A stretch of 26,638 bases of DNA from JAGOZV01 sp964622895 (GCA_964622895.1 CAZUSB010000005.1:1-26638); one strand, 5' to 3'. Counted from the stretch's first letter, positions 1 to 7,367 are shown. The notes: generated by a model from the sequence alone, not told the origin. Numbers and translations: made by a program.

Positions 1-867
1 CCAGCCATTTCGTGAATATGTTTCTGGAGGCCAGGTCTTGCCCTTGCCGTCTTTGTATCCCCAAAATATAAATGAACGTCTACTCCCATTAGTGTCATTT
101 ACGTTATACCAAGAGCTGTTGACGCTATTTAAGTAAACGATGGTATCGCCCTTTTTTAATGGCTGAGCTAAAGTTGTCGTAGTATTTGGACGATACATAT
201 AGTTCGTCGGACCGATCAACAAATTATCAGCATCATACGGACATAGACCCAAATAAGTATTCGCGGTTGTGACAGCTGGTACTGTTTGTCTAGCCCAAAT
301 AGATATCTTATAATTCTTATCATGGCTAATCGGCACCTTTTGTTCGCTACAATAAAAGGTGTAATTCCCAGTTCGCGAGACAAACGACCCGTCAGACCCT
401 GGAGGCGCGTCGTTGGAATTAAAATCAAAATTACTAAAACCGCTATTGTTTTTAACTCTCCCATCTCCATTGGTGATAAAGTTGCCTGATATTCGGTGTC
501 CAGAGCAACCACCCTCGACTATATCAGAGCCATCTTTATAATACGAAACGGGGCTAATACTGCCTGTAGCGACAGTTAGACAGTAGTCATTTTGTCCCCA
601 TGCGTCGTAAGATACTTTAAGGTCACGATCGATTTTGACACCATCAGGCGTATTTAAGATATTAGAAAGATCATTTGGATAAGATTCATTAACCAAATAC
701 TCACTCGCCAAGGCATTGCTAATATCTTTTATCGCAGCCAACACCTGAGTTTTATTAGATTTTTGTTGAATATTGTTATAGGTCACAATAGAAATCGCCG
801 TTAGGATGCCAATTATAACTACTACAATTATCAACTCTATGATGGTAAAGCCATAAGCTCTTTTCAT
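1..867 (-). CDS. Type IV prepilin-like protein, partial (3' end beyond window)
   Basis: The frame is open for 289 codons from the ATG at 867 to the window edge, so the C-terminus is missing. The N-terminus has a type III (class IV) signal: a short basic leader ending at Gly6, then Phe7 and Glu11 (position +5 of the mature protein), then about 20 hydrophobic residues. Prepilin peptidase normally cuts after that Gly, and the helix packs into the pilus core. Residues about 45-95 look like a small globular pilin head. From about residue 125 the protein is rich in Asn, Ser, Thr, Gly and aromatics, with the segment PLKKGDTIVYLNSV near 232-245; this resembles beta-sandwich adhesin or tail-fibre-type modules (from memory, uncertain). 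It lies 15 bp after glyS, but a TATAAT six bases before the ATG suggests its own transcript. No other pilus gene is in the window. Prepilin identity is firm; the head function is not. Confidence 0.85.
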   Translation of the reverse strand, partial: MKRAYGFTIIELIIVVVIIGILTAISIVTYNNIQQKSNKTQVLAAIKDISNALASEYLVNESYPNDLSNILNTPDGVKIDRDLKVSYDAWGQNDYCLTVATGSISPVSYYKDGSDIVEGGCSGHRISGNFITNGDGRVKNNSGFSNFDFNSNDAPPGSDGSFVSRTGNYTFYCSEQKVPISHDKNYKISIWARQTVPAVTTANTYLGLCPYDADNLLIGPTNYMYRPNTTTTLAQPLKKGDTIVYLNSVNSSWYNVNDTNGSRRSFIFWGYKDGKGKTWPPETYSRNGW

Positions 868-873
868 AGCTTA

Positions 874-879
874 ATTATA
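874..879 (-). promoter_or_regulatory. -10 box of the prepilin gene, predicted leaderless
   Basis: TATAAT on the - strand, six bases before the ATG at 867, in the spacer after the glyS stop. No Shine-Dalgarno is visible, so transcription would start at or next to the ATG. No clear -35 box was recognised. Confidence 0.55.
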
Positions 880-882
880 AGG

Positions 883-2235
883 CTAAAGCTCAGAGATAGC
901 AACACGCTTTTGCTCGGTAGTGTCGCGACTACGAACTGTTACCGTATCATTTTCTAGCGTCTCAAAATCAATCACGACAGTCTCTGGTGTGCCTATCTCA
1001 TCTTGACGACGATAGCGCTTGCCAATATTACCGTTGTCGTCCCACGACACATTTCCATATTGATGTTTGAGTTTTTGATAAACCTGGCGAGCTTTTTCTA
1101 CCAACTCAGGTTTGTTTTTTAACAATGGCGAAACTGCAAATCTAATTGGTGCCAAATCATACGGAAAGGCCAGATAAACTCTTTTTTGGCCATTAATCTC
1201 GTCTTCACGATAAGCCGACGTCAAAACCGCGAATAGTAATCGCTCAACGCCAAAACTTGGCTCAATAACATGAGGTATGTATCGCTCTTTTGTCTGCTTG
1301 TCTATGTACTCAATATTTTTGCCGCTGACTCGTTGAATATTTGCCAAATCAAAATCAGTCCGATAAGCGATTCCCATAAGCTCTTCTTTACCAATCGGAT
1401 ATTCGTACTCGATATCTATTGTTTTCTCACTATAATGTGCCCTATCTGTTTCTGGAACATCTAGCTCATGAATTTTGTCTTTTGGTAGTCCTAATTTATC
1501 AAAAAACTGATGCACATCAGCCAATAGCTCATCAAAAATCCTCTGCCAATCATCAGGATGAACAAAATATTCTATCTCCATTTGTTCAAATTCACGACTG
1601 CGAAACACGAAATCTCTTGGACTAATCTCATTTCTAAAAGCCTTTCCCATTTGTGCTATTCCAAACGGCATGTCAGGATAAAAACTATCAACTACATTAT
1701 TAAAATTAGTAAAAATCCCTTGCGCTGTTTCGGGGCGCAGATAACTAACACTCGCTTCTCCGTCTGTTGCACCAACATGAGTTTTGAACATCATATTAAA
1801 AGTTCTAGATGAAGATAACGGATTGCCATCGGGACTTTTTATATTATTTTCACTAATCGCTTGATCCATTTGTGAAATCGTCATATTCTCTGGATCCACT
1901 CCAGCGTCCTTTAGTAGGTGATCGGTTCGATAGCGTTTTTTGTTAATCGTATCTTCACATAGCGGATCTACAAATGTATCTACATGCCCACTTGCCTGCC
2001 AGACTTTTTGGTTCATTAAAATCGCCGAATCAATTCCATATATATCATCACGACCATCCACAAAAAAATGCCACCACATATTCATAATCTTACGCTTTAA
2101 CGCTACACCAAGTGGACCATAATCCCATGTGCCACTTAAGCCACCATAAATATCACTGCCAGGATAAATAAAACCTCGCCTTTTTGCTAGACTAATGATA
2201 TTTTCCATTTCTTGATTTTTGATAATTTTTCCCAT
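883..2235 (-). CDS. glyS: Glycyl-tRNA synthetase, single-chain class IIa type
   Basis: Charges tRNA-Gly with glycine in the cytoplasm. This is the dimeric (alpha2) eukaryote/archaea/Gram-positive type, not the alpha-beta tetramer. The N-terminus (about 15-45) has the typical RGFIYPGSDIYGGLSG and WDYGPLG segments. Class II motif 2 is at about 199-207 (AFRNEISPR), followed by FRSREFEQMEIEYF, and motif 3 is at about 323-335 (EPSFGVERLL). The anticodon-binding domain fills roughly 355-450. At 450 residues it is on the short side for the family. It follows recO with a 21-bp gap; recO next to glycyl-tRNA synthetase genes is also the arrangement in Bacillus and relatives. A TATACT box ten bases before the ATG and no Shine-Dalgarno suggest a separate, nearly leaderless transcript. 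The symbol glyS is used as in bacteria with one-subunit enzymes (also called glyQS). Confidence 0.96.
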   Translation of the reverse strand: MGKIIKNQEMENIISLAKRRGFIYPGSDIYGGLSGTWDYGPLGVALKRKIMNMWWHFFVDGRDDIYGIDSAILMNQKVWQASGHVDTFVDPLCEDTINKKRYRTDHLLKDAGVDPENMTISQMDQAISENNIKSPDGNPLSSSRTFNMMFKTHVGATDGEASVSYLRPETAQGIFTNFNNVVDSFYPDMPFGIAQMGKAFRNEISPRDFVFRSREFEQMEIEYFVHPDDWQRIFDELLADVHQFFDKLGLPKDKIHELDVPETDRAHYSEKTIDIEYEYPIGKEELMGIAYRTDFDLANIQRVSGKNIEYIDKQTKERYIPHVIEPSFGVERLLFAVLTSAYREDEINGQKRVYLAFPYDLAPIRFAVSPLLKNKPELVEKARQVYQKLKHQYGNVSWDDNGNIGKRYRRQDEIGTPETVVIDFETLENDTVTVRSRDTTEQKRVAISEL

Positions 2236-2245
2236 AACTTTATCT

Positions 2246-2251
2246 AGTATA
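2246..2251 (-). promoter_or_regulatory. Extended -10 box of glyS, predicted leaderless
   Basis: TGC-TATACT on the - strand, ending ten bases before the glyS ATG at 2235, just after the recO stop. There is no Shine-Dalgarno in the ten-base spacer. A start point 7-9 bases after the box would leave a leader of 0-3 bases. Confidence 0.5.
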
Positions 2252-2256
2252 GCAGA

Positions 2257-2940
2257 TTAGACTGCAGCGTGTGCACGAACAGTTAGTAGACACTCAGACA
2301 GTAATTGCTCCACACCCGATAGCGTTGCAACTTTTTTTATAGGATAATTGGCTAGTAGTCGCATTAATTTTATGTGATTTGCAGTTAATGCACCACCCGT
2401 ACTAACAGTTAGAGATTTCTCTACAGAATCATAAATATATGTTTTATCCTGTGCAAGCTTTTCGCCATTACCATCGTAATACAAGCTCATCTCATAGCCG
2501 AGCAACTCACTGAATCGAATATAATACCATATTTCAGTTAAAATCGGCGACATAGTAACGTCATTGAGTGCAGTTAACGATTCTTTTAGTATCTCGTACC
2601 ATTGCTCGCTTTCGGCCGTTGAACTATTGCGATAAGTCAACTCTATTAGCCTATAAGCAAGTTGCATCCGTTCATAGTCTTTAAGAATATTTTCAAAAAA
2701 TTCGTTAATTCTAGAAGAGGTCAATGTTAACATCTCCCCTCTCCCGCTCATCAGCGTCATGTCGTTGACTGCAAAAAGCTGAGAACCACCTGCTAGCTTG
2801 CTTCGTTGCCTACGCACACCTTTGGCGATAGCACTCAGCCTACCATCAGGCGTAATAAGCTGCAAAATCCGATCAGCCTCACCGTAGTTTTGCCTATTTA
2901 AAATTATGGCTTTGGTAACAAGTAGTTTATTTTTTGTCAT
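2257..2940 (-). CDS. recO: DNA repair protein RecO
   Basis: RecO binds single-stranded DNA and, with RecR, loads RecA on SSB-coated gaps (RecF pathway). The N-terminal OB fold covers about 1-80, with the typical pattern VTKAIILNRQNYGEADRIL and then LSAIAKGVRRQRSKL. The rest is the helical C-terminal domain. Only one cysteine is present in the C-terminal part, so the four-Cys zinc finger of many RecO proteins is absent, as in some families. A TTG at 2952 would allow four more residues, but the ATG at 2940 overlaps the TGA stop of the receiver gene as ATGA, which fits translational coupling, so I use 227 residues. It is the third gene of the unit kinase - receiver - recO, a striking setting for a repair protein. 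Confidence 0.9.
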   Translation of the reverse strand: MTKNKLLVTKAIILNRQNYGEADRILQLITPDGRLSAIAKGVRRQRSKLAGGSQLFAVNDMTLMSGRGEMLTLTSSRINEFFENILKDYERMQLAYRLIELTYRNSSTAESEQWYEILKESLTALNDVTMSPILTEIWYYIRFSELLGYEMSLYYDGNGEKLAQDKTYIYDSVEKSLTVSTGGALTANHIKLMRLLANYPIKKVATLSGVEQLLSECLLTVRAHAAV

Positions 2941-3308
2941 GGCGACAGACAACCATTAATTGCATCTCTTAGGTCTCCTGGACGCATAGTGGCTTTCTCA
3001 AGAACCGTCTGCACTCCGTAAGGTGTTAACTGGCTGATATCTAGCTGCCCACCCAAATTACTGCAAATTATTATTGGTATCTTTGAAAGATCACTATGAG
3101 ATTGTAATTCATTAAATAAATTGAAAGCTGTGCTACCTACTAATAAAATGTCGCTTATGATTACGTCTGGAAGAAAGTCATCTATGTCACTCATGGCGTC
3201 TATAACATGAGCAGACCATTTAGTTTCAAAGCCACCTTCAGCCAACGTTGTTGATAATATATCAGCAAACCATTGATCATCATCTATAATTAAAATTTTT
3301 TTTCTCAT
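2937..3308 (-). CDS. Stand-alone response regulator receiver domain
   Basis: A 123-residue CheY-like receiver with no output domain. The key residues are all present: acidic cluster D9-D11, phospho-acceptor Asp53 (VIISDILL), Ser83 (IICSN) in the Thr/Ser switch position and Lys105 (VLEKAT). It should be phosphorylated by the histidine kinase encoded just upstream, whose TGA stop overlaps its ATG (ATGA). Its own TGA overlaps the recO ATG in the same way, so the three proteins are probably made in fixed proportion. With no DNA-binding domain it must act by protein contact or as a phosphate sink; which partner is unknown. RecO or the kinase itself are the obvious candidates from position only. 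Confidence 0.9.
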   Translation of the reverse strand: MRKKILIIDDDQWFADILSTTLAEGGFETKWSAHVIDAMSDIDDFLPDVIISDILLVGSTAFNLFNELQSHSDLSKIPIIICSNLGGQLDISQLTPYGVQTVLEKATMRPGDLRDAINGCLSP

Positions 3309-4027
3309 TTTACTTTGTCAAAAAGATTAAGTTGAGCAGATATTGGCACATCGACAAAAAATGTCACACCATTACGATGCCGAATCACTCCGACTTCGCT
3401 ATATATCATCTCCGCAAAACGGGATGAGATATACAAACCAAGCCCACTACTATCTGGCCTTGCTAGTATCGCTTCGTTTTGTATTGTTAAACCCTGAGAT
3501 AAGCTAGTAATCACATTTTTACTGACTGCTGGACCGAAATCCCGCACCCCTAACCGAATTTTTTTAGTTTTATTCATGTGCTGTATACTTAACTGAATTT
3601 TCTCATTATCAAAAGTGTAATTTAGTGCATTATCTATAAAATTCGTTAAAATACGCCCAAGCAAAATTGGATGCGAAACTACTAGTGATACCTTTTTTGG
3701 CGACCTAAACTGGACTTCACGCTTTTTACTCTCGGCATATGGCTGTAAATCACTAACAACCTGCCGACATAATTGCTGTAAGTTGATTGGCTCTAGCTCA
3801 AACAATGTATTGTCGTTCAAGCTGTACGCCCTAGTTAGATCAGCCGTTAATCTCAATGCCCTCTCTGAAGTCTGATGGATTCTTTCTATGGTTTGTTTTT
3901 GTATCTCAGGTGAAATAGTATCATCTTCTAGCAGTAGGCTCATTTGACGAATCAAACTAAGGGGCGACTTTAATTCATGCGCAGCCACGACAAACGGTGG
4001 AATATCTGTTTTCCCCTCACTTCCCAT
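3305..4027 (-). CDS. Soluble sensor-less histidine kinase with C-terminal QLNLF tail
   Basis: A 240-residue cytosolic kinase core. The H-box is at the very start (AHELKSPL, His17), followed by a HisKA dimerisation helix pair to about residue 70, then a HATPase_c domain: N-box NFIDNALNY at 129-137 (Asn133), G1 box DFGPAV at 163-168 and G2 box SSGLGLYIS at 193-201. There is no membrane helix, PAS, HAMP or other sensor, so the input must come from a partner protein. The G1 box is unusual, with Ala where the second Gly of DxGxG normally stands. The last nine residues contain QLNLF (232-236), identical to the sliding-clamp binding pentapeptide known from UmuC, on what should be an exposed tail. 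First gene of the kinase - receiver - recO unit; an extended -10 box six bases upstream of the ATG predicts a leaderless mRNA. Confidence 0.9.
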   Translation of the reverse strand: MGSEGKTDIPPFVVAAHELKSPLSLIRQMSLLLEDDTISPEIQKQTIERIHQTSERALRLTADLTRAYSLNDNTLFELEPINLQQLCRQVVSDLQPYAESKKREVQFRSPKKVSLVVSHPILLGRILTNFIDNALNYTFDNEKIQLSIQHMNKTKKIRLGVRDFGPAVSKNVITSLSQGLTIQNEAILARPDSSGLGLYISSRFAEMIYSEVGVIRHRNGVTFFVDVPISAQLNLFDKVK

Positions 4028-4033
4028 AACCCA

Positions 4034-4039
4034 ATTATA
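4034..4039 (-). promoter_or_regulatory. Extended -10 box of the kinase-receiver-recO operon
   Basis: TGG-TATAAT on the - strand, exactly six bases before the ATG at 4027. This matches the arrangement at serS (also TGG-TATAAT plus six bases). No Shine-Dalgarno fits in the spacer, so a leaderless transcript is predicted. The spacer 4028-4095 also has a 5-bp inverted repeat (4054-4058 with 4065-4069) upstream of the box. Confidence 0.65.
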
Positions 4040-4095
4040 CCATTGTATAGTTACCTATAAAATCATAGGCTCTTTTTTAGTGCTAATTTTAAGTT

Positions 4096-4989
4096 CTATT
4101 CTGTAACCTGAATAGTTTGAACAAGTTTATCAAAGTCTGCCATAAAGGCATTTGAATCTGTGCGGAGTGTTAAGGTCTTGTCTCTGACTTTAAACATAAC
4201 TGCAGAACCTCTGATGTCTTTAGTGAACATACCGTTTAGCCGCGTACCGTTTAATAAGCCCACCTGAACTGGCTCGCTAGATAGATCACCCTTCTTAATT
4301 AGGTTTTGATAGCGATTGACGGCTTTATCATAATCCATGTCTTCTATAGTCATACGTAGTGCAAACTGTTGAGTCTCAGAAACGGGGGGCACAACATCTG
4401 GGTAAAAGAATGCTTTAAATGGATTGTTAGTTCCACTTGACACCTCGCTTGAAACAAATACGCTCCAAGTTTTTGGGTATTCAAACGAAACACGACCATA
4501 ATCATCTGGACCGACAAAAAGAGCGTACGGTGATTTTGCCTCTTCGGCAAACTTTTTTTGCATCTCGGTACTTACTCTTTTTTGCTCATCAGCGACTGCT
4601 TGTGAAATTTTATAATTAGTATTGTCGCGATAGTCTAAATACTGCATAAATGCCCAGCCAAAAGCACCTCCCAAGATAAGAGATAAAATAATAAATATAA
4701 TTGCAATTACCATCCACGGACCACGAGGCTTAATGGGTTTGGTAGGATTGTTATTATTTTTCTCAGGTTGATTGCTTTCGATAGGTTGTGGAGTGGGTTG
4801 ATTGGGCGAAATAGGCTGATTAGGTTGTAACGGTACCTGGTTTGGATACTGAGTTGGTTGATTCTGCTGCGAGAATTGACCTGGCTGCTGTGGTTGCATG
4901 AACGGTTGTGGCTGTTGAGCCATAGGAGTTTGCTGTGGCTGAACACCCGGTTGGCTGTCTAGCGGTTGATAGTCTGGGAAATCTTCCAT
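4096..4989 (-). CDS. One-TM protein with P/Q/N-rich cytoplasmic tail and PsbP-like outer domain
   Basis: Function not recognised. Residues 1-90 are dominated by Pro, Gln and Asn and should be disordered; they end in a basic stretch (KPIKPRGP). A single membrane helix spans about 92-116. The orientation (basic side N-terminal) places the low-complexity tail inside and the C-terminal 180 residues outside. A short charged, helical linker (about 120-150) precedes a compact domain with the pattern FEYPKTWSVFVSS near 169-181 and FDKLVQTIQV at the end, which resembles PsbP/Mog1-type alpha-beta sandwich domains; this fold call is from pattern only. Such P/Q-rich tail plus one-helix proteins are common in Saccharibacteria-like genomes (inference). 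Its own TATAAT lies eight bases before the ATG, so it is probably transcribed alone. Confidence 0.8.
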   Translation of the reverse strand: MEDFPDYQPLDSQPGVQPQQTPMAQQPQPFMQPQQPGQFSQQNQPTQYPNQVPLQPNQPISPNQPTPQPIESNQPEKNNNNPTKPIKPRGPWMVIAIIFIILSLILGGAFGWAFMQYLDYRDNTNYKISQAVADEQKRVSTEMQKKFAEEAKSPYALFVGPDDYGRVSFEYPKTWSVFVSSEVSSGTNNPFKAFFYPDVVPPVSETQQFALRMTIEDMDYDKAVNRYQNLIKKGDLSSEPVQVGLLNGTRLNGMFTKDIRGSAVMFKVRDKTLTLRTDSNAFMADFDKLVQTIQVTE

Positions 4990-4997
4990 ATGATTTG

Positions 4998-5003
4998 ATT
5001 ATA
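4998..5003 (-). promoter_or_regulatory. -10 box of the P/Q-rich membrane protein gene
   Basis: TATAAT on the - strand, eight bases before the ATG at 4989, just after the xseB stop. No Shine-Dalgarno is present; a leaderless mRNA is predicted. Confidence 0.6.
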
Positions 5004-5010
5004 CTAATGC

Positions 5011-5214
5011 TTAGTCGCTATGTAAAGTGGTTATGACTTCTATTTTATTTTTCATAGTTGTTAGAGTTTGCTTTAAGTCTTCTACTTGCTTTGCTACCAC
5101 TTCATAGTGTGCAAATGCTTCATCTAAATTAAACTCGTCGCCATCAAACCAAGCTAATGATTTATTTATGGCTTCCATCTGCTCTTTTACGCTAAGTTCT
5201 TTTTTCTTTGACAT
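5011..5214 (-). CDS. xseB: Exodeoxyribonuclease VII small subunit
   Basis: A 67-residue helical-hairpin protein, typical in length for XseB, which binds the XseA coiled coil to form exonuclease VII (degrades single-stranded DNA to oligonucleotides from both ends). The internal pattern DEFNLDEAFAHYEVVAKQVEDLK corresponds to the family's L-x-E-A-x-x-x-Y/F-E-x-G-x-x-L region. It starts inside the 3' end of xseA (23-bp overlap) and has a strong Shine-Dalgarno GGAGGT at 5220-5225, five bases before its ATG and lying within the xseA frame, so it is translated independently from the same mRNA. Function is supported mainly by its position after xseA plus length and helix pattern. Confidence 0.9.
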   Translation of the reverse strand: MSKKKELSVKEQMEAINKSLAWFDGDEFNLDEAFAHYEVVAKQVEDLKQTLTTMKNKIEVITTLHSD

Positions 5215-6289
5215 ATTTTACCTCCGCTTCAATTGCTTTATTAAAAGTTTCTATCTGAATCATCGCTCCAATCTTGGGCTCACCTCTAATAACTGCGTAG
5301 CCCCTCTCCAATACTTTGGTTGGGTTCAAGCTATTGACCCTGGCTTCTTGTGCATCTAATTGCCACCACAATTTAGTGTGTGCTGATTTCAGCTGCTCGA
5401 TAGCCTGCTTGAGTCGCTCCCTAGTCCAGCCCTCAGTCGCATTAATATTATTTTCAATCGTCCGAGCAGCGCTATGCAGATCACTTTGTAAATGAGATAT
5501 AATATATTTTTTATCCGGTACGATTAATTGCGCGGCGTTGGTCGGCGTGGATGCCCGGACATCTGCAGCCAAATCCGCAAGACTCTCATCAACCTCATGC
5601 CCGATCCCAGTAATGACTGGTATACGACTACTAGCGATTGCCCTAACAAGTCTTTCATCATTAAAAATCGCCAAATCATCGGCGCTGCCACCACCTCGTA
5701 CAATCACCAACACTTCTGGTAGAATATCTTTTTGATTAAAACTTTCAATCGCAGAAATAATCTGATCAGCTGCACCTTCGCCTTGTACTTGAGTATGTGC
5801 AACCTGAACGCTCACCCCACCCCACCTATCATCTAGAATTTTGATAAAGTCCTTGTATCCGGCAGCCGCAGTACTGCTGATAACTGCAATATTTTCTGGG
5901 ATCTCGGGTAGTTGTCGTTTCCTGTCAGTAGAAAATAAACCCTCTTTAGTAAGTTTATCTTTAAGTATCTGAAAGCTCTTTTTTAAAGAACCCTCACCAA
6001 CGGGTGTTATCGTCTGAATAGTTAGACTAAACTTGCCCCACTTGGTTAGCTTTGGCGTAGCGCGAACCACCACCTTCATGCCGTCTTCTATCGGCAACCT
6101 CAGCTGATAGGCCATCATAAAACAACCGACACTGGATGATTCATCTTTTAAATCAAAAAATATGTACTTCGCTTGATTTAACTTAAACGAAGAGACCTCC
6201 CCCTCTATCAAAATTGATCCAAAAGCATAATCAAGTGTTTGATTTGCTACATCAATAAATTGACTAACGCTTAACTGGGGACTGTCCAT
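5192..6289 (-). CDS. xseA: Exodeoxyribonuclease VII large subunit
   Basis: Catalytic subunit of exonuclease VII. An N-terminal OB fold (about 5-95; GEVSSFKLNQAKYIFFDLKD) is followed by the nuclease domain with the family's signature segments VIVRGGGSADDLAIFNDE (about 195-212), GIGHEVDESLADLAAD (about 226-241) and RASTPTNAAQLIVPD. A shortened coiled-coil (about 260-315) and the conserved C-terminal NPTKVLERGYAVI follow. At 365 residues it is shorter than the roughly 450 of E. coli, mostly in the coiled-coil, which would predict fewer XseB copies per XseA. The ATG at 6289 lies 26 bp inside the end of the upstream membrane-protein gene and has no good Shine-Dalgarno, so translation probably depends on the upstream gene. 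Confidence 0.95.
   Translation of the reverse strand: MDSPQLSVSQFIDVANQTLDYAFGSILIEGEVSSFKLNQAKYIFFDLKDESSSVGCFMMAYQLRLPIEDGMKVVVRATPKLTKWGKFSLTIQTITPVGEGSLKKSFQILKDKLTKEGLFSTDRKRQLPEIPENIAVISSTAAAGYKDFIKILDDRWGGVSVQVAHTQVQGEGAADQIISAIESFNQKDILPEVLVIVRGGGSADDLAIFNDERLVRAIASSRIPVITGIGHEVDESLADLAADVRASTPTNAAQLIVPDKKYIISHLQSDLHSAARTIENNINATEGWTRERLKQAIEQLKSAHTKLWWQLDAQEARVNSLNPTKVLERGYAVIRGEPKIGAMIQIETFNKAIEAEVKYVKEKRT
5220..5225 (-). promoter_or_regulatory. Strong Shine-Dalgarno of xseB inside xseA
   Basis: GGAGGT on the - strand, five bases before the xseB ATG at 5214. It is the best match to the canonical sequence in the window and sits in the final coding part of xseA, which fixes the xseB start within the overlap. 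Confidence 0.8.
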
Positions 6290-7325
6290 GTTTTGCTACT
6301 GTTGCCTGATAAAAGAAATAACCAAATAAAATTGTGCCTGCCACTAGTGTCACTCGCGTCAATAATGTACCAGCAAGCGCCACATCTAGAGGCACACCCG
6401 AGCTTGCCAAAAAGCCTACCATGACAGCCTCACTAACGCCTGCCCCTGCCGGAAGAAGTGAGAGAACGCCACCAACCGACGCCAAGCCCATACCGATAAA
6501 TAGTACCGCGGGATTAACGAAATAACCCAACGACCAAAATGCCACTTGATATAACATTACATCAAATATTTGCGCCCAGATTGACCACCAAAAAGGTTTC
6601 CATAGAATCTTTTTGTCTTTTTTGACTGCAATATAGTCTTTATGCATTTCGCCAAAGAAATCATCAATCGGTTCTCTCTTAAAAACTCTTTTCTTGTGTC
6701 CGAATGTCACGATTCTTATAAAAAAGTTACCTGTCCTCACTAGCCATCCAGCAAATTTATCTAAGCGCTTTTGTGAATTTAGCAAAAACACCGCAGCAAC
6801 AACCGCAAAAATCGTACCGAATGTTAATAGCGCGCTCATAATAACTAGCGTTCGGCTAACTTGATGATCATAAATCATCCATATGAGTGCGAGCAACATC
6901 AAGACCACAAATGACACAAAATGTAGTAGGAACCTGACAATCTGCGACATAGTAGCGCGCGCTGGACTGACGCCATAATCTTTTAGGAGCCAACCAAGGT
7001 AAGTAAAACCGATTACGCCACCACTCGGAACAATGTGATTAACAAAATTCAACTCCAACGCTACCCTAGTCAAAAAACGCCGATTAAGCCCAGGAATTTT
7101 TTCTCTTCCCTCTAAATATGAAAATATCATCCCAGAAATCGCATAGTAGCTCAATATCTGAATAGGTATCAGAAGGAGGAATATCCAAATATTTACTCGT
7201 CCCATCAGCCCCCACGCTTCTACGATTTCTGGCCAGGCAAAATAAATCGTCACAGCCAAAAGTCCCATGGTAATTATGCTCAACCATGTACGGAACCCAA
7301 TTTTTTTCTTTTTTTCTGCTGCCAT
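6264..7325 (-). CDS. Flippase-like integral membrane protein (LPG_synthase_TM / YbhN type)
   Basis: A 353-residue polytopic protein with about eight membrane helices (first near 12-30, last near 315-340), a basic N-terminus (AAEKKKKIGFR) and a large cytoplasmic loop around 205-245. The conserved-looking segments NFVNHIVPSGGVIGFTYLGWLLK and LSLLPAGAGVSEAVMVGFL match the pattern of the COG0392 / UPF0104 family, which includes the transmembrane part of lysylphosphatidylglycerol synthase (MprF) and lipid-linked sugar enzymes such as AglD. No soluble aminoacyl-transferase domain is attached, so it is more likely a lipid flippase or accessory protein than an LPG synthase. The exact substrate is unknown. 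It heads an operon with xseA and xseB, overlapping xseA by 26 bp, and is divergent from the methyltransferase-like gene. Confidence 0.85.
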   Translation of the reverse strand: MAAEKKKKIGFRTWLSIITMGLLAVTIYFAWPEIVEAWGLMGRVNIWIFLLLIPIQILSYYAISGMIFSYLEGREKIPGLNRRFLTRVALELNFVNHIVPSGGVIGFTYLGWLLKDYGVSPARATMSQIVRFLLHFVSFVVLMLLALIWMIYDHQVSRTLVIMSALLTFGTIFAVVAAVFLLNSQKRLDKFAGWLVRTGNFFIRIVTFGHKKRVFKREPIDDFFGEMHKDYIAVKKDKKILWKPFWWSIWAQIFDVMLYQVAFWSLGYFVNPAVLFIGMGLASVGGVLSLLPAGAGVSEAVMVGFLASSGVPLDVALAGTLLTRVTLVAGTILFGYFFYQATVAKHGQSPVKR

Positions 7326-7336
7326 ACCTACTCTTT

Positions 7337-7342
7337 ATTATA
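7337..7342 (-). promoter_or_regulatory. -10 box of the flippase-xseA-xseB operon
   Basis: TATAAT on the - strand, 11 bases before the ATG at 7325 and preceded by CGTGATG. The spacer has only a weak purine-rich stretch (AGAGTAGG), so the leader would be about four bases. It lies back to back with the + strand promoter at 7362. Confidence 0.55.
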
Positions 7343-7361
7343 CATCACGACGCAAAATGAG

Positions 7362-7367
7362 TATAAT
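7362..7367 (+). promoter_or_regulatory. -10 box of the methyltransferase-like gene; decides its start
   Basis: TATAAT on the + strand, seven bases before the ATG at 7375. A weak -35 (TATACA at 7339-7344) lies 17 bases upstream. Two earlier in-frame ATGs (7357 and 7366) overlap or precede the box and would not be in such an mRNA, so the ATG at 7375 is favoured. Confidence 0.6.

Noticed and set aside
216..512. 98-codon open frame on the - strand
   Set aside because: It overlaps the prepilin frame, which has a proper signal peptide and runs through the whole region; this is a shadow frame.
4054..4078. Hairpin CCTAT-N6-ATAGG followed by T-run on the + strand, as a terminator
   Set aside because: Only 5 AT-rich base pairs, and no + strand gene precedes it; on the - strand there is no T-run.
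4707..4946. 79-codon open frame on the - strand
   Set aside because: Out-of-frame reading of the repetitive P/Q-rich coding region; no ribosome site and composition is that of a shadow.
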